Shown one piece after another: positions 1 to 8,334 of a stretch of DNA of 46,033 nucleotides. Origin of the DNA: Marinifilum sp. D737 (GTDB lineage: Bacteria; Bacteroidota; Bacteroidia; Bacteroidales; Marinifilaceae); assembly GCF_026672275.1 (NCBI RefSeq), contig NZ_JANQCD010000033.1, forward strand, positions 1-46,033, written 5' to 3'. The notes under the pieces are model-generated. The model ran no database searches. It saw only the letters and a list, made by a program, of their open reading frames with translations, and had not been told where the DNA came from. The position numbers were made by a program, and so were the translations under genes. How positions within the stretch are numbered: position 1 is the first letter of the stretch; every line of letters begins with the position of its first letter.

Positions 1-3
1 ATC

Positions 4-142
4 ACTGTGTTTTTAGCCAACAGCTAATTATTCATTGTTCATTATTAATTACTCATTATTAATTATTCATTGTATTTGCTATTGAGAATCCGAACTCTAG
101 TCGGAGTCTCAAAATTACTGTGTTTTTAGCGGTCAGCTAATT
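4..142. repeat. Imperfect direct repeat pair flanking an AT-rich run
   Basis: The 26-base sequence starting ACTGTGTTTTTAGC occurs at 4-29 and again at 117-142. The copies differ only in a three-base block in the middle. Between them lies an ATTATTCATT/ATTAATTA-type degenerate repeat and a hairpin with CCGA (90-93) and TCGG (101-104) arms. The function is unknown; it may be a remnant of a small non-autonomous repeat. Confidence 0.6.
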
Positions 143-324
143 GATTTTTACAAATGCTTCTTCGCGCACCGGCAATATGATTCATAAGTATGTATTTTGT
201 TATGTAATAAGATCTTGTTAAATTTGAAAGTGTAGTTTTATTATGAGAGATTGATACACAGCTAGGCAAAATATCTCTTGCAAAAATAAAAAGTCCGTTA
301 GACAGGATTTTAGAAGATAACGCC

Positions 325-397
325 CGCTACCTTACGATTCCCTTCGTGTGGCTCAATTTCTAAAATAAAACCACACGAGAGGACTCGTGCGGTAGCG
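325..397. repeat. Nested inverted repeat (outer and inner stems)
   Basis: Outer arms CGCTACC (325-331) and GGTAGCG (391-397) enclose inner arms CGTGTGG (345-351) and CCACACG (371-377). An extra hairpin CACGAG/CTCGTG (374-379 and 384-389) competes with the inner one. It is more GC-rich than its surroundings. It may be a REP-like or MITE-like remnant, or a 3'-end structure of the leftward operon. Confidence 0.6.
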
Positions 398-430
398 AGG
401 GGAAAAACACGGAATAAGGATTCTTTGAAA

Positions 431-1057
431 TCAATCTTCATTTGCACCCAATAATTTAAGACCTTCCAAAGCAGATGGATCTTGGGGGTAATACAACAGA
501 CTTTTCTCAAAAAGAATTATGGCCTCCCTCCTTTTTCCCATATGATAATTGGTCCATGCCAGCATAATAAGAGCATCATATTTGAAAGGGTATAAATCCA
601 CCACTTTCTTGAAGTAAAAATGTGCTTTTTCATAAGCCTCTTGCCCATAATAAATAAGTCCCAATCGATAATTGGCTACAGTTTGGTTTGGCGAGATCTT
701 CAATATCTCTTTGTAGATGTTTACCACCTCAGACCATTTCCCCATAGCCGCTTTAGGCAAAATCAGGCCAAATTTTGCCTCTTCTGCATAGGGCTTTAAA
801 TTTACTGCTCTCTGATAGTGAGCAATTGACTCTGTAAATACCCCTGCCTGATAATTGAGCCAACCCAAACGCAAATTAATTTCATACGAATTTTCGTCAT
901 AAACCTGTTTTAAGTTCTCCACGGCATGAGAAAAATCGCCTTCTTTCTCATATTTGTAACTCTCGTTAAAAGCCATTCTAACAGCCTCGAAATTCTGCCC
1001 CGACAGCTTATTACACACACTGAATATGATGAGAATATTCAATGATAAATATTTCAT
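431..1057 (-). CDS. Secreted TPR-repeat protein
   Basis: A protein of 208 residues built of tetratricopeptide repeats, probably a periplasmic or surface scaffold. The internal ATG at 1057 is preferred over the first one at 1075. It gives a clean signal peptide (MKYLSLNILIIFSVCNKLSG, then Gln) and avoids overlap with the upstream gene, which stops at 1063. After the signal come about five TPR-like helix pairs with the usual pattern, for example AVNLKPYAEEAKFGL and ILKISPNQTVANYRLGLIYY. It is the last gene of the minus-strand operon that begins with a PqqD-like gene at 7315. The preceding beta-barrel protein also has TPR-like helices, so the two may work together in the envelope. Its exact function is unknown. 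Confidence 0.85.
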   Translation of the reverse strand: MKYLSLNILIIFSVCNKLSGQNFEAVRMAFNESYKYEKEGDFSHAVENLKQVYDENSYEINLRLGWLNYQAGVFTESIAHYQRAVNLKPYAEEAKFGLILPKAAMGKWSEVVNIYKEILKISPNQTVANYRLGLIYYGQEAYEKAHFYFKKVVDLYPFKYDALIMLAWTNYHMGKRREAIILFEKSLLYYPQDPSALEGLKLLGANED

Positions 1058-1062
1058 TATCC

Positions 1063-2418
1063 TTAGAAGTTCCATTTTATGCCTCCAGTTATCGATTGAA
1101 CATTGATGTATTGACTATTTGTATTATTATTTTCTATATAGATGTTTTTTTCCTCCTGATTTTGATATAGAAGAAACAGGCTTACTTTCCCTTTAAACAG
1201 ATATTGACAGCAGCTTACTTTTATCCTGTTTTTCACAGGATTTACTCCATTGAATACTGAATACCCTTCATTCTCTACCTGTTTATACATATCACCGACA
1301 TTATATCCTACCTGAACCCAGCTATTTTTTGCAAACTGAAAACCCGCGCCACAATCCCAATAGTTGCGATTCAACCAATCTCCCTTCCCTTTTTCCTCCA
1401 TTTGATTGCAAATGCCAGCCCATAGGTAGAGTTTTACATTTCCTTTGGGATAGTAGTAAATTGTCAATTCCTGCTGCCAGCGATGCAAATTGTCGATATC
1501 AGAATACAATAGTCCTGCATGCATCTTCCATTTGGATAAATCCTGATCTATTCCGAGGTATCCAATGAAACCATTTTGAGTGACACCATAAGTATAGGTT
1601 TTAATATCCTGTACTGAATTATTAAACTCTCCTGGACCATTGCCTTTTACCCATGGTCCCTGCACCACTGCATTGGGGAGCTGCTCTGTGTGAGAATAGC
1701 CAGACACCTCTGTTTGTACCCAGTGTGCAGCCAGAGCCAGCCTTGTGCCATAAGCCAGTTGAAAATGACTTTTTAGATAATATTGATTTTGAATGACCTC
1801 TTCGTCAAAGGAAATTCCTTCCGACACTACCGTATTTTTTACATCCACCCAGCTGTACGCATGATATAAGGCAAGCCTGTTACCCAATTTATGATTTACT
1901 CCAAAACTGTAGTGATATAATTCATTTCGAACCGTTTGTTGTTGTACCAAATCTGAATCAATGGCATAATCATCAAGAAACTCATATTTGGTTTCTGCAT
2001 ATACTCCTGAAATGAATTTTAATTTACGAATTCTATATTTTTCAATGATTGACCCAGGCAGTTTTTTTTGTATGCGCACGGCATCCATATTTCTGCCTCC
2101 TAGCAGGTAGGAAAAGTACAAATATTCTTTCAAGCTATTATCATCGGGGTTTTGTTCATGCAGTTTTTTAAACAAAACAGCTGACTTCCTATAATTCTTC
2201 AGCTCATAATAGGCAATGCCCATTCTCAAGCGCAAATAGTAAAAGTCAATGTCATGAGCAATAGCCTTTTTAGCTAACAAAACCAGTTGTTTCCACTGTT
2301 GTTTTTGATAAAGTGCATAAGTTTCCCGGTTTACCTGGCCTACACTCAATGAATTCTGAGCCTGCACATGCGAACTTAAGAGAATGATCCCAATTAATAT
2401 GCTTGCATATTTCCACAT
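1063..2418 (-). CDS. TPR plus outer-membrane beta-barrel protein (YaiO-like)
   Basis: A protein of 451 residues with a signal peptide ending at VQAQ (about residue 21). Residues about 30-125 form TPR-like helical repeats (YLRLRMGIAYYELKNYRKSA). The rest is rich in alternating aromatic/polar strands and ends in GGIKWNF, a typical C-terminal outer-membrane beta strand with terminal Phe. This layout resembles YaiO-family outer-membrane proteins, which have TPRs followed by a beta-barrel of uncertain function. The start lies 25 bases inside the 3' end of the upstream transporter/peptidase gene, indicating translational coupling. As part of the operon it may be the outer-membrane exit or anchor for whatever the upstream enzymes make. 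That role is inferred. Confidence 0.75.
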   Translation of the reverse strand: MWKYASILIGIILLSSHVQAQNSLSVGQVNRETYALYQKQQWKQLVLLAKKAIAHDIDFYYLRLRMGIAYYELKNYRKSAVLFKKLHEQNPDDNSLKEYLYFSYLLGGRNMDAVRIQKKLPGSIIEKYRIRKLKFISGVYAETKYEFLDDYAIDSDLVQQQTVRNELYHYSFGVNHKLGNRLALYHAYSWVDVKNTVVSEGISFDEEVIQNQYYLKSHFQLAYGTRLALAAHWVQTEVSGYSHTEQLPNAVVQGPWVKGNGPGEFNNSVQDIKTYTYGVTQNGFIGYLGIDQDLSKWKMHAGLLYSDIDNLHRWQQELTIYYYPKGNVKLYLWAGICNQMEEKGKGDWLNRNYWDCGAGFQFAKNSWVQVGYNVGDMYKQVENEGYSVFNGVNPVKNRIKVSCCQYLFKGKVSLFLLYQNQEEKNIYIENNNTNSQYINVQSITGGIKWNF

Positions 2419-4616
2419 TTTATCTCTAATGTTTTATCTTTTTTATAAATTTTCATTCGAAGTGAAGCCCCACTTTCCACTGTAATTTCACTTTTTATAG
2501 AATGATTCCTGTTCGAATAGGCAGAAATTACTTTAGAGGCAAGCTCTATTTTTTCCGATATAATTCCCTCATTTTTATTTAAATATTTCAATTGATACTC
2601 TGCCTTAAGGTAAATGTAAAAAGGTGCAATAAAATCCTGGACAAAAAGATTTCCAGAACCATAAACAAGATTAGGAGGGACTTCTGTTCTAACACTTAAA
2701 TTTGTATAGTAACCCAGATAAACTTTATGGCAGCAGAGGTACAGATAATACAATAAGGAACGTCTATTCCCCAAATAATTGTGAAATTCCAAAACATTGG
2801 CATTAACACTAAAATAGGCACGCGAATTGGTCAATCCACAGTACAGGTACGAATGTTTCAGAGCATCTGATTTCACCTCGAAATGCCAATTCTTTTTGGG
2901 TAATATCATGTTTTTATATGGTTTTGATACCACCTCAAGAACAAACTTCTGCCCAGGTTGAAAATTAAACACCTGCAGTAAAAGAGGATGAGCTTCTCCC
3001 CTTATCAATTTGGCAGACTTTAATGGTTTAGAATACGATTTAAGAACCACCTGCTTTGCAATCCGTTCCAAGTAATGAGGCAGGGAGACCTGAAAAGTAG
3101 CTGAACCAATGTAAGGGGTAGTTTGAAATTGAAAATGGATGTGTGGAAAGGGTGATCTTCCAGAGTTTCCACATTTCCCCAAGACATCACCTTTTTTCAC
3201 AAAATCGCCTTTTTTCACCTTAAAACTGGCTTCCCTGAAATGACTCAATTGAAAATAGAGTCCGTTTTGATGATGAATTACCAGACTATTTCCCCAATTC
3301 TGATCTAAATTCATTTCACCAATTTCATTATCTGGAACACCATCCAGAATGTTTACTACCTCACCATCTGCCGGACACAAAATCGTTTTATTGTAACAAT
3401 AGTAATCTCCTACATGATTGCCCTTTTGCTTAAACTGCTTATTGAAATTGTCAGTAATGGAAAAATCCCAGGCGTGTCGCCATTCATCCTTATGCGTATA
3501 TTCACCATCATGAGCTTGGGTAACTGTCCACTCTCCAATAAAAGGCAATTGAAAATCGGTTAATCCTTTGGAAGATATTCTAAGGGCATTATTTTTCAGG
3601 AAATACAGGTTCCTTTCCGGTGAATTATGCTGCACAAGTACTTCCAGCAACTTCGCATTTGGCTTATATCTCAATTTTAAAATATACAAGAAAAGTAGTG
3701 TTACCACATTAAATGGAAGAGCATAAATAGACAGTCGATAAGGTGCAAACCAATGTATACTGCTTAGGGTAATCAACACCACAATAGGCAAAATCAGTAC
3801 AATCCATAAATAGGAATACAAAGAGGGGATAATGTAAAAACCTCCCAGAGCAATCGACGTAAGAATAAAATTAAATCCAATATAGGTATAGCTTAACTCA
3901 TTGATGTTTGCACCAACAAATCCATAAAAGAAGTAAGCAAGGTAGAAACCAAATATCGCTAAAGTAAAGGCTATTCTCGAATAAAAAAGTAAACCCAGAA
4001 GAATGAACAGACCTGCCAGCCAGTTGCTTTGAAAAAAAATAGCCCCAAGTGATTTAAGAAAAATAGATATGGAGTCAAAAAGAGCATAGCTTTGAATACT
4101 ATGATATAAATTTACCAGGGACTGACCTCCTATTTCATAAAATTCATTGGCCTCATAAATACCTCTTTCACTAATTCCAAGACTTGCAAAATCACTACTA
4201 GCCATCATAATCATCCACAATCCTAAAAGAAAAGGAATGCTTAAAAATGGCAAGGCATACTTTGCAAATACACCTTGAAGAAACAAGCTGATAAATAGGG
4301 TTAAAACAGAGGACAAAACAACCAGCAAAGTAATTTCAATCCCTGGCTGAAAATATAATCCTATTCCTAAACCAACCAGAAGACTATTAAAACCATAGGT
4401 ACCATCTTTAATATAAACAGAGGGAAAGCCCATTATAAAGGCAATTACATTTGCTGTTACTATTGATATAAGACCAAATATCCCAGCCCAAAGATCAAAA
4501 AAACTAACCAAAAGGAGCAATAAAGCAAAAGCTTTGTTTCGTGAAAAAAACACCTGAGCATAACTATTTAAGATGGCCTCACCAAAAAATAATATATTCT
4601 TTCTGTAAAATTTCAT
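2394..4616 (-). CDS. Urea transporter-like membrane domain fused to M23 peptidase-like domain
   Basis: A protein of 740 residues. Residues about 25-317 are a urea-transporter family membrane domain. It has the two pseudo-repeat signatures (GTYGFNSLLVGLGIGL near 73-87 and YIGFNFILTSIALGG near 245-259) and the two LPFLSIPF / YALPF pore motifs (about 121-128 and 298-302). Residues about 360-500 are an M23/LytM-like peptidase domain. Visible are YTHKDEWRHAWDF (His375/His381/Asp384), LSHF (His459) and the closing GNSGRSPFPHIHFQF with HxH at 492-494. Typical M23 zinc ligands therefore appear present, though the first ligand spacing is unusual. About 240 further residues have no recognised domain. 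The start ATG overlaps the decarboxylase stop codon (TAATG). Urea or a small amide/guanidine is only a guess for the substrate. Confidence 0.8.
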   Translation of the reverse strand: MKFYRKNILFFGEAILNSYAQVFFSRNKAFALLLLLVSFFDLWAGIFGLISIVTANVIAFIMGFPSVYIKDGTYGFNSLLVGLGIGLYFQPGIEITLLVVLSSVLTLFISLFLQGVFAKYALPFLSIPFLLGLWMIMMASSDFASLGISERGIYEANEFYEIGGQSLVNLYHSIQSYALFDSISIFLKSLGAIFFQSNWLAGLFILLGLLFYSRIAFTLAIFGFYLAYFFYGFVGANINELSYTYIGFNFILTSIALGGFYIIPSLYSYLWIVLILPIVVLITLSSIHWFAPYRLSIYALPFNVVTLLFLYILKLRYKPNAKLLEVLVQHNSPERNLYFLKNNALRISSKGLTDFQLPFIGEWTVTQAHDGEYTHKDEWRHAWDFSITDNFNKQFKQKGNHVGDYYCYNKTILCPADGEVVNILDGVPDNEIGEMNLDQNWGNSLVIHHQNGLYFQLSHFREASFKVKKGDFVKKGDVLGKCGNSGRSPFPHIHFQFQTTPYIGSATFQVSLPHYLERIAKQVVLKSYSKPLKSAKLIRGEAHPLLLQVFNFQPGQKFVLEVVSKPYKNMILPKKNWHFEVKSDALKHSYLYCGLTNSRAYFSVNANVLEFHNYLGNRRSLLYYLYLCCHKVYLGYYTNLSVRTEVPPNLVYGSGNLFVQDFIAPFYIYLKAEYQLKYLNKNEGIISEKIELASKVISAYSNRNHSIKSEITVESGASLRMKIYKKDKTLEIKCGNMQAY

Positions 4617-5965
4617 TACCCTTTAAGATGCTCAGGAACATTTTCCATCGCATTAAATTGTTCATTGGTTTCTTTTTTTCGGATAAGGTGTATCTGTTTA
4701 TCCGTATCAATTAGCAAAACAGGGGGTCTTAACTTAATAAACTGCATCCATTGTGTCATATTATAAGCTCCAATACGTGGGATTACAACTGCATCACCTC
4801 TTTGAAGAAGAGGAAACTGAACGGCTTCCCGAATCACATCTATATTCATACAAAGGGGACCATAGATGGTTGTATTTTCTGTTTGTTCTGATTTCAATTG
4901 GGTTGGTAACACCTCATGATCATACCAGAAAGAGGTAAACAGCATATTCACGCCTATATCTATTACGGTTGCTCTTCGGCCATCTGCCAGTCGTTTATTG
5001 GCCAGGACACTTCCCAACATAAAACCTGAATCGTCCACCAAAGCTCTGCCCGATTCTAAAATCAAAAGCGGTAGTCTTTCCGGCGGCAATTCACTGTCGA
5101 GCAAAACGGAAGTAATTGCTTCTGCATAATCATCGAAAGAGGGACAGGTATCAGAACCAGGAAGGTAAGCACCTTTAAGGGTATTCTTTGAAGCAAATCC
5201 TCCTCCCAGGTCAAGGTATTTCAATTCATACTTATATTTTCGGAACAAACGGTTGGTCAAATCGGCCATTTTTCGGGTTGCAACTGCATATGCATTTACC
5301 GAAGTTATATAGGTTCCCATATGAGTATGCAGTCCCAGCAACACCATATATTCATGCAACATAACACGATTCAGAACATTCCAGGCTTCCCCATTTTCGA
5401 GGTTAAATCCAAAACGATCCCACTTTGGATAAATACCAGCATCTAAATTGATCCGGAGGCCTACATTTGCTTTTTTATCCAGCTTATGAGCCAATTCTCC
5501 AAGATAATAGAATTCATCCAAACTGTCGAGATGGATCATAGCGCCGTCCTTTATGGCCCTCTCTAAATCTTCCCTGGATTTATCAGGACCATTAAATATG
5601 ATCTGATTTCCTGGAATTCCATTTTCAATAGCCTTAGTATATTCAAAACCTGAAACTACTTCAGCCCAGGCCCCTTCGGAATGAAAAATTTTACAAACAG
5701 CATTTAAATAATTGGTTTTATATGACCATGCAAATTGCACACGCGGATAACGAGATAAAAAAGCCTTTTGAGCTTGTTGGAAAGTTTCTCGGATACAAGG
5801 CTCTGATATCACATAGATTGGTGAGCCAAACTGCTTCATAATATCGGTAATGGCAACTCCTTCAATATGGCTGATTACAGGCACTCGTGTACTCATCCCA
5901 AACTTATCGGGCATGCCAGCATTTACTTTATTAATAATGGGCCGTTCGTAATCTAATTTTTTCAT
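4616..5965 (-). CDS. Fold-III PLP-dependent decarboxylase (diaminopimelate/ornithine decarboxylase-like)
   Basis: A protein of 449 residues of the alanine-racemase-like barrel plus beta-domain class. The PLP lysine is in FAWSYKTNY (Lys83). Other family motifs are GLHTHMGT (His213/His215), LDLGGGF (about 252-257, phosphate-binding glycines), ILESGRALV (Glu304-Arg307), GPLCMNIDV (Cys372 and Asp376, the catalytic CxxxD element) and GAYNMTQW (Tyr401). Family members remove a carboxylate from basic amino acids or from amino-acid conjugates such as carboxyspermidine or siderophore precursors. It is not an obvious housekeeping LysA: the active-site motifs are divergent and it sits between an ATP-grasp ligase and a transporter fusion. 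It probably supplies or tailors an amine for that pathway. The substrate is unknown. Confidence 0.85.
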   Translation of the reverse strand: MKKLDYERPIINKVNAGMPDKFGMSTRVPVISHIEGVAITDIMKQFGSPIYVISEPCIRETFQQAQKAFLSRYPRVQFAWSYKTNYLNAVCKIFHSEGAWAEVVSGFEYTKAIENGIPGNQIIFNGPDKSREDLERAIKDGAMIHLDSLDEFYYLGELAHKLDKKANVGLRINLDAGIYPKWDRFGFNLENGEAWNVLNRVMLHEYMVLLGLHTHMGTYITSVNAYAVATRKMADLTNRLFRKYKYELKYLDLGGGFASKNTLKGAYLPGSDTCPSFDDYAEAITSVLLDSELPPERLPLLILESGRALVDDSGFMLGSVLANKRLADGRRATVIDIGVNMLFTSFWYDHEVLPTQLKSEQTENTTIYGPLCMNIDVIREAVQFPLLQRGDAVVIPRIGAYNMTQWMQFIKLRPPVLLIDTDKQIHLIRKKETNEQFNAMENVPEHLKG

Positions 5966-6014
5966 TTTATTATCGTTTCATGTTCTAGTTATCCTTTTGC
6001 TGTACCATTTCCTC

Positions 6015-7061
6015 TTACATCTCACCACTCACCGATAAAGCACCAAATTGAGAAATATCTCCTATTAAATCGTATGAATACCTGATAAACATTTTCCCAA
6101 CTTTATAATTCAAGAAAGGTGGAGGATTCAGACCTAAAGCAAGTTTAACCAGGGCTTCCGGCAAATTTTGTCCGGCCGCAACAGCTAAATAGACCCAGGC
6201 AGGAATTCTAGGATTAATTTCAATAAGAAAATACTCATTATTCATGGTTTTGATCAATTCTAATTCCATACCTCCCTGCCATTGGGTCTTTTTAATTAGA
6301 TCTCTTGTCAGTTCCAACATGCTATCATTTGCAATGGTAACTCCTCCCCATGCTTTTCCCTTATCAGTAATATACTGTTTGCGCATTGGGACAGCACCAA
6401 CAGTATTTCCCAAACCATCGCCTAAGGCAATCACATTTACCTCTGTACCCCTGATAAACTCCTGAATAATCACCGGCATTCCCCATTTGGCTGAAATTCT
6501 GTCGAAATGACTTTTTACCTGTTCCTCCGAATAAGCCAGATACGCATCATAAAATTTACCTTTTACAAGCAAAGGGTATTCAAATGATTCTTTGAGCTGC
6601 TCTATATCATGCCTGTGCACAATAACTTTACTCATTGGAACCTTAATTCCATACTTCTGTCCATATTTGCCAAGATTTGTTTTTTGTCGTTCCTCAAACT
6701 GATCGATTGTAGGTAAGAAAGTTTTAATTCCAATTGCCTTCAGTCTTTCTTTAGATTGAATGAAGGAGTAGAGCTCTGCATCAAAATTGGGAATAATAAC
6801 ATCAAGTCTTTCTCTTGAATGAATGTACTCAATTCGCTTTAGCAATGAATCCATTCCTGATGATGGATAAGGAATTTGATATGTTTTATCTACCATATCC
6901 GGCATGTAAATACCAGGCTCAAGGTTTTCATAGGCTAGGCCAATAATTCTCACATCAAAATCCTTACTTTCTCTGAGTGAACGAATTACCGGAATTCCCG
7001 GTCCCGGATTATCGGTATTATTTAATCCCGTTACAGCAATATGATATTTTGTTTTTTTCAT
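6015..7061 (-). CDS. ATP-grasp ligase (CarB-like fold)
   Basis: An ATP-dependent carboxylate-amine or amide ligase. The reading frame opens with GTG at 7067, but the ATG two codons later (7061) is a better start, giving 348 residues. An N-terminal Rossmann-like pre-ATP-grasp domain (AVTGLNNTDNPGPGIPVIRS) is followed by the ATP-grasp core. There is YPLLVKGKF with candidate ATP-binding lysines (about 169-171), IIQEFIRGTEVNV (about 200-212), and the metal-binding end EINPRIPAWVYLAVAAGQ (about 283-300). The motif set is like carbamoyl-phosphate synthase and other CarB-type ligases of natural-product pathways. It starts 11 bases after the PqqD-like gene. The pair suggests a carrier- or peptide-linked ligation, but no precursor peptide is visible. 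Confidence 0.85.
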   Translation of the reverse strand: MKKTKYHIAVTGLNNTDNPGPGIPVIRSLRESKDFDVRIIGLAYENLEPGIYMPDMVDKTYQIPYPSSGMDSLLKRIEYIHSRERLDVIIPNFDAELYSFIQSKERLKAIGIKTFLPTIDQFEERQKTNLGKYGQKYGIKVPMSKVIVHRHDIEQLKESFEYPLLVKGKFYDAYLAYSEEQVKSHFDRISAKWGMPVIIQEFIRGTEVNVIALGDGLGNTVGAVPMRKQYITDKGKAWGGVTIANDSMLELTRDLIKKTQWQGGMELELIKTMNNEYFLIEINPRIPAWVYLAVAAGQNLPEALVKLALGLNPPPFLNYKVGKMFIRYSYDLIGDISQFGALSVSGEM

Positions 7062-7072
7062 ATCCACTCTGG

Positions 7073-7315
7073 TTACCGGTCAAGCAATCCATGATGTTGC
7101 AATATTACCAGGAAATCTTCCATATTTTTCTCAAGACTTACCAAATCCACATCATATCGCTCTAATAGTAATTGTTTGATATCTGTCACACTTTGCCCCT
7201 CCTTTAATTGATTCAATATTTCTTTTCCAATAGGGTTAAGAATAAAGGAATCTCCTGTTTCCGGATTGAACAAAAATCCATTTTCACTAATCGCTATGTT
7301 TTTTTTTAACTTCAT
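7073..7315 (-). CDS. PqqD-like peptide/carrier-recognition protein
   Basis: A protein of 80 residues that matches the PqqD/RiPP-recognition-element type. It has the N-terminal strand pair ending in LFNPETGDSFILNPIGKEI, then a winged-helix part LLLERYDVDLVSLEKNMEDF and a final LQHHGLLD helix. In PqqD, LasB1-type and related systems this domain binds a peptide substrate and presents it to a modifying enzyme. Here the next gene is an ATP-grasp ligase and there is no radical-SAM enzyme in the operon. It is the first gene of the operon, and a perfect palindrome lies 34-61 bases upstream (7349-7376). Peptide binding in this locus is an inference. Confidence 0.8.
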   Translation of the reverse strand: MKLKKNIAISENGFLFNPETGDSFILNPIGKEILNQLKEGQSVTDIKQLLLERYDVDLVSLEKNMEDFLVILQHHGLLDR

Positions 7316-7348
7316 GATTTCAAGATTAACAAATGATCTGACCCGATT

Positions 7349-7376
7349 CTTTTTATGATTTTGAAACCATAAAAAG
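7349..7376 (-). promoter_or_regulatory. Palindrome upstream of the PqqD-led operon
   Basis: CTTTTTATG (7349-7357) and CATAAAAAG (7368-7376) form a perfect 9-base inverted repeat separated by ten bases. It lies 34-61 bases upstream of the pqqD-like start and downstream of the AraC-type gene. It could be an operator for a dimeric regulator or a leader hairpin. Confidence 0.45.
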
Positions 7377-7497
7377 GTACATTAGTTTCAATAATTCCTA
7401 AAAAAAAGTTAAAACAAAAGCTCTTAAAGTCTGTTACAAAATTTTGTGAAAAAGTTATGAAATTCCATTTGGCAATAGGATGAAAATAAGGTGCTAA

Positions 7498-8103
7498 TTA
7501 ATACAAAGCATTTAGAGATTTTTTATTTTTCATCCTACTCTTTTTATATTCAGATACTGAAACTCCAGTTATCTTATGAAACTGGTTTGAAAGGTACTGC
7601 ACGCTACTATAATCCATCAGATAAGCAATTTCACTAAGAGTAAACTCATCCTGATCAACCAATTCCTTTATACGTTCAATCTTATTTAGAATAATAAACC
7701 TCTCAAGCGTAATGACCTCATATTTGGAAAATAGTTTGGATAATTGTTGATAGCTCAGCCCCAGCTTGCCCACCAGGTATTCCGACTTTTGCGCAATGGA
7801 ATCAGCGTTATTCATCTGATGAATCAACTCGATTACAGTACTTTTTATTTTCTCAACTAGTTGCTGTTCGTATCCAACAATAATCTCCATCCCATTTTTC
7901 CGAAGAATGCTATTAACTTTATCCAGATCCATTTTTTCTGGCTGGTAACTAATGATGGCCATTCCAAGTCTGACTTCTTCGACACGAATACCATTTTCCT
8001 CAAAATCCCTTCTTAAAACACGAACACAACAAGCACAGACCATGTTTTTTATATAGATGGTCTCTGTATGTAATTGATCATTACCAGGAAGCGATTTGTA
8101 CAT
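7498..8103 (-). CDS. AraC-type regulator with HMA-like CxxC N-terminus
   Basis: A regulator of 201 residues. The N-terminal about 75 residues resemble a heavy-metal-associated fold. They contain the strand-loop motif IYIKNMVCACCVRVL (Cys23, Cys25, Cys26) and a second half, EEVRLGMAIISYQPEK, typical of ferredoxin-like folds. The C-terminal about 100 residues carry two helix-turn-helix motifs of the AraC family, including LSEIAYLMDYSSVQYLSNQF and the usual TGVSVSEYKKSR end. Bacteroidota contain a family of such HMA/AraC fusions, usually next to metal or uncharacterised genes. The gene lies 182 bases upstream of the PqqD-like gene on the same strand and could control that operon. Metal or thiol sensing is inferred from the cysteines only. 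Confidence 0.85.
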   Translation of the reverse strand: MYKSLPGNDQLHTETIYIKNMVCACCVRVLRRDFEENGIRVEEVRLGMAIISYQPEKMDLDKVNSILRKNGMEIIVGYEQQLVEKIKSTVIELIHQMNNADSIAQKSEYLVGKLGLSYQQLSKLFSKYEVITLERFIILNKIERIKELVDQDEFTLSEIAYLMDYSSVQYLSNQFHKITGVSVSEYKKSRMKNKKSLNALY

Positions 8104-8144
8104 GATATAATGAGATGTGCTTACAATATGAATTATTTAAAGTA

Positions 8145-8215
8145 CAGAGTGGGTAAAAGCATGAAAAACACTTATGTCCTTACAAAAGATCTTAATCTGC
8201 ATATTATCCACTCTG
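8145..8215. repeat. Inverted repeat between AraC and lipoprotein genes
   Basis: CAGAGTGG (8145-8152) and CCACTCTG (8208-8215) form an 8-base inverted repeat with a 55-base spacer. It lies in the gap between two minus-strand genes. It may be a 3'-end structure of the lipoprotein transcript or a regulator site. There is no T-run. Confidence 0.3.
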
Positions 8216-8334
8216 TGCAACAATTAAAACAATGAGAGCACCCAATGTTAAGCATCCTTATTGTTTTACCAGTGAAGTTTTTTCATAAATTCGAACATTT
8301 GTTATTCGCTAACAAAATGTAGGTCAAGAACATA

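Larger units (their letters stand above)
1..430. other. Gene-free left end, repeat-rich
   Basis: No convincing gene is seen. The stretch contains a 26-base direct repeat (4-29 and 117-142, 23 of 26 identical), a low-complexity ATTATTCATT-type run between the copies (about 27-75), a small imperfect hairpin (84-110), and a nested inverted repeat at 325-397. The gene immediately to the right ends at 431 on the minus strand, so the nested hairpin lies in its 3' flank and could take part in transcript termination. Confidence 0.6.
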
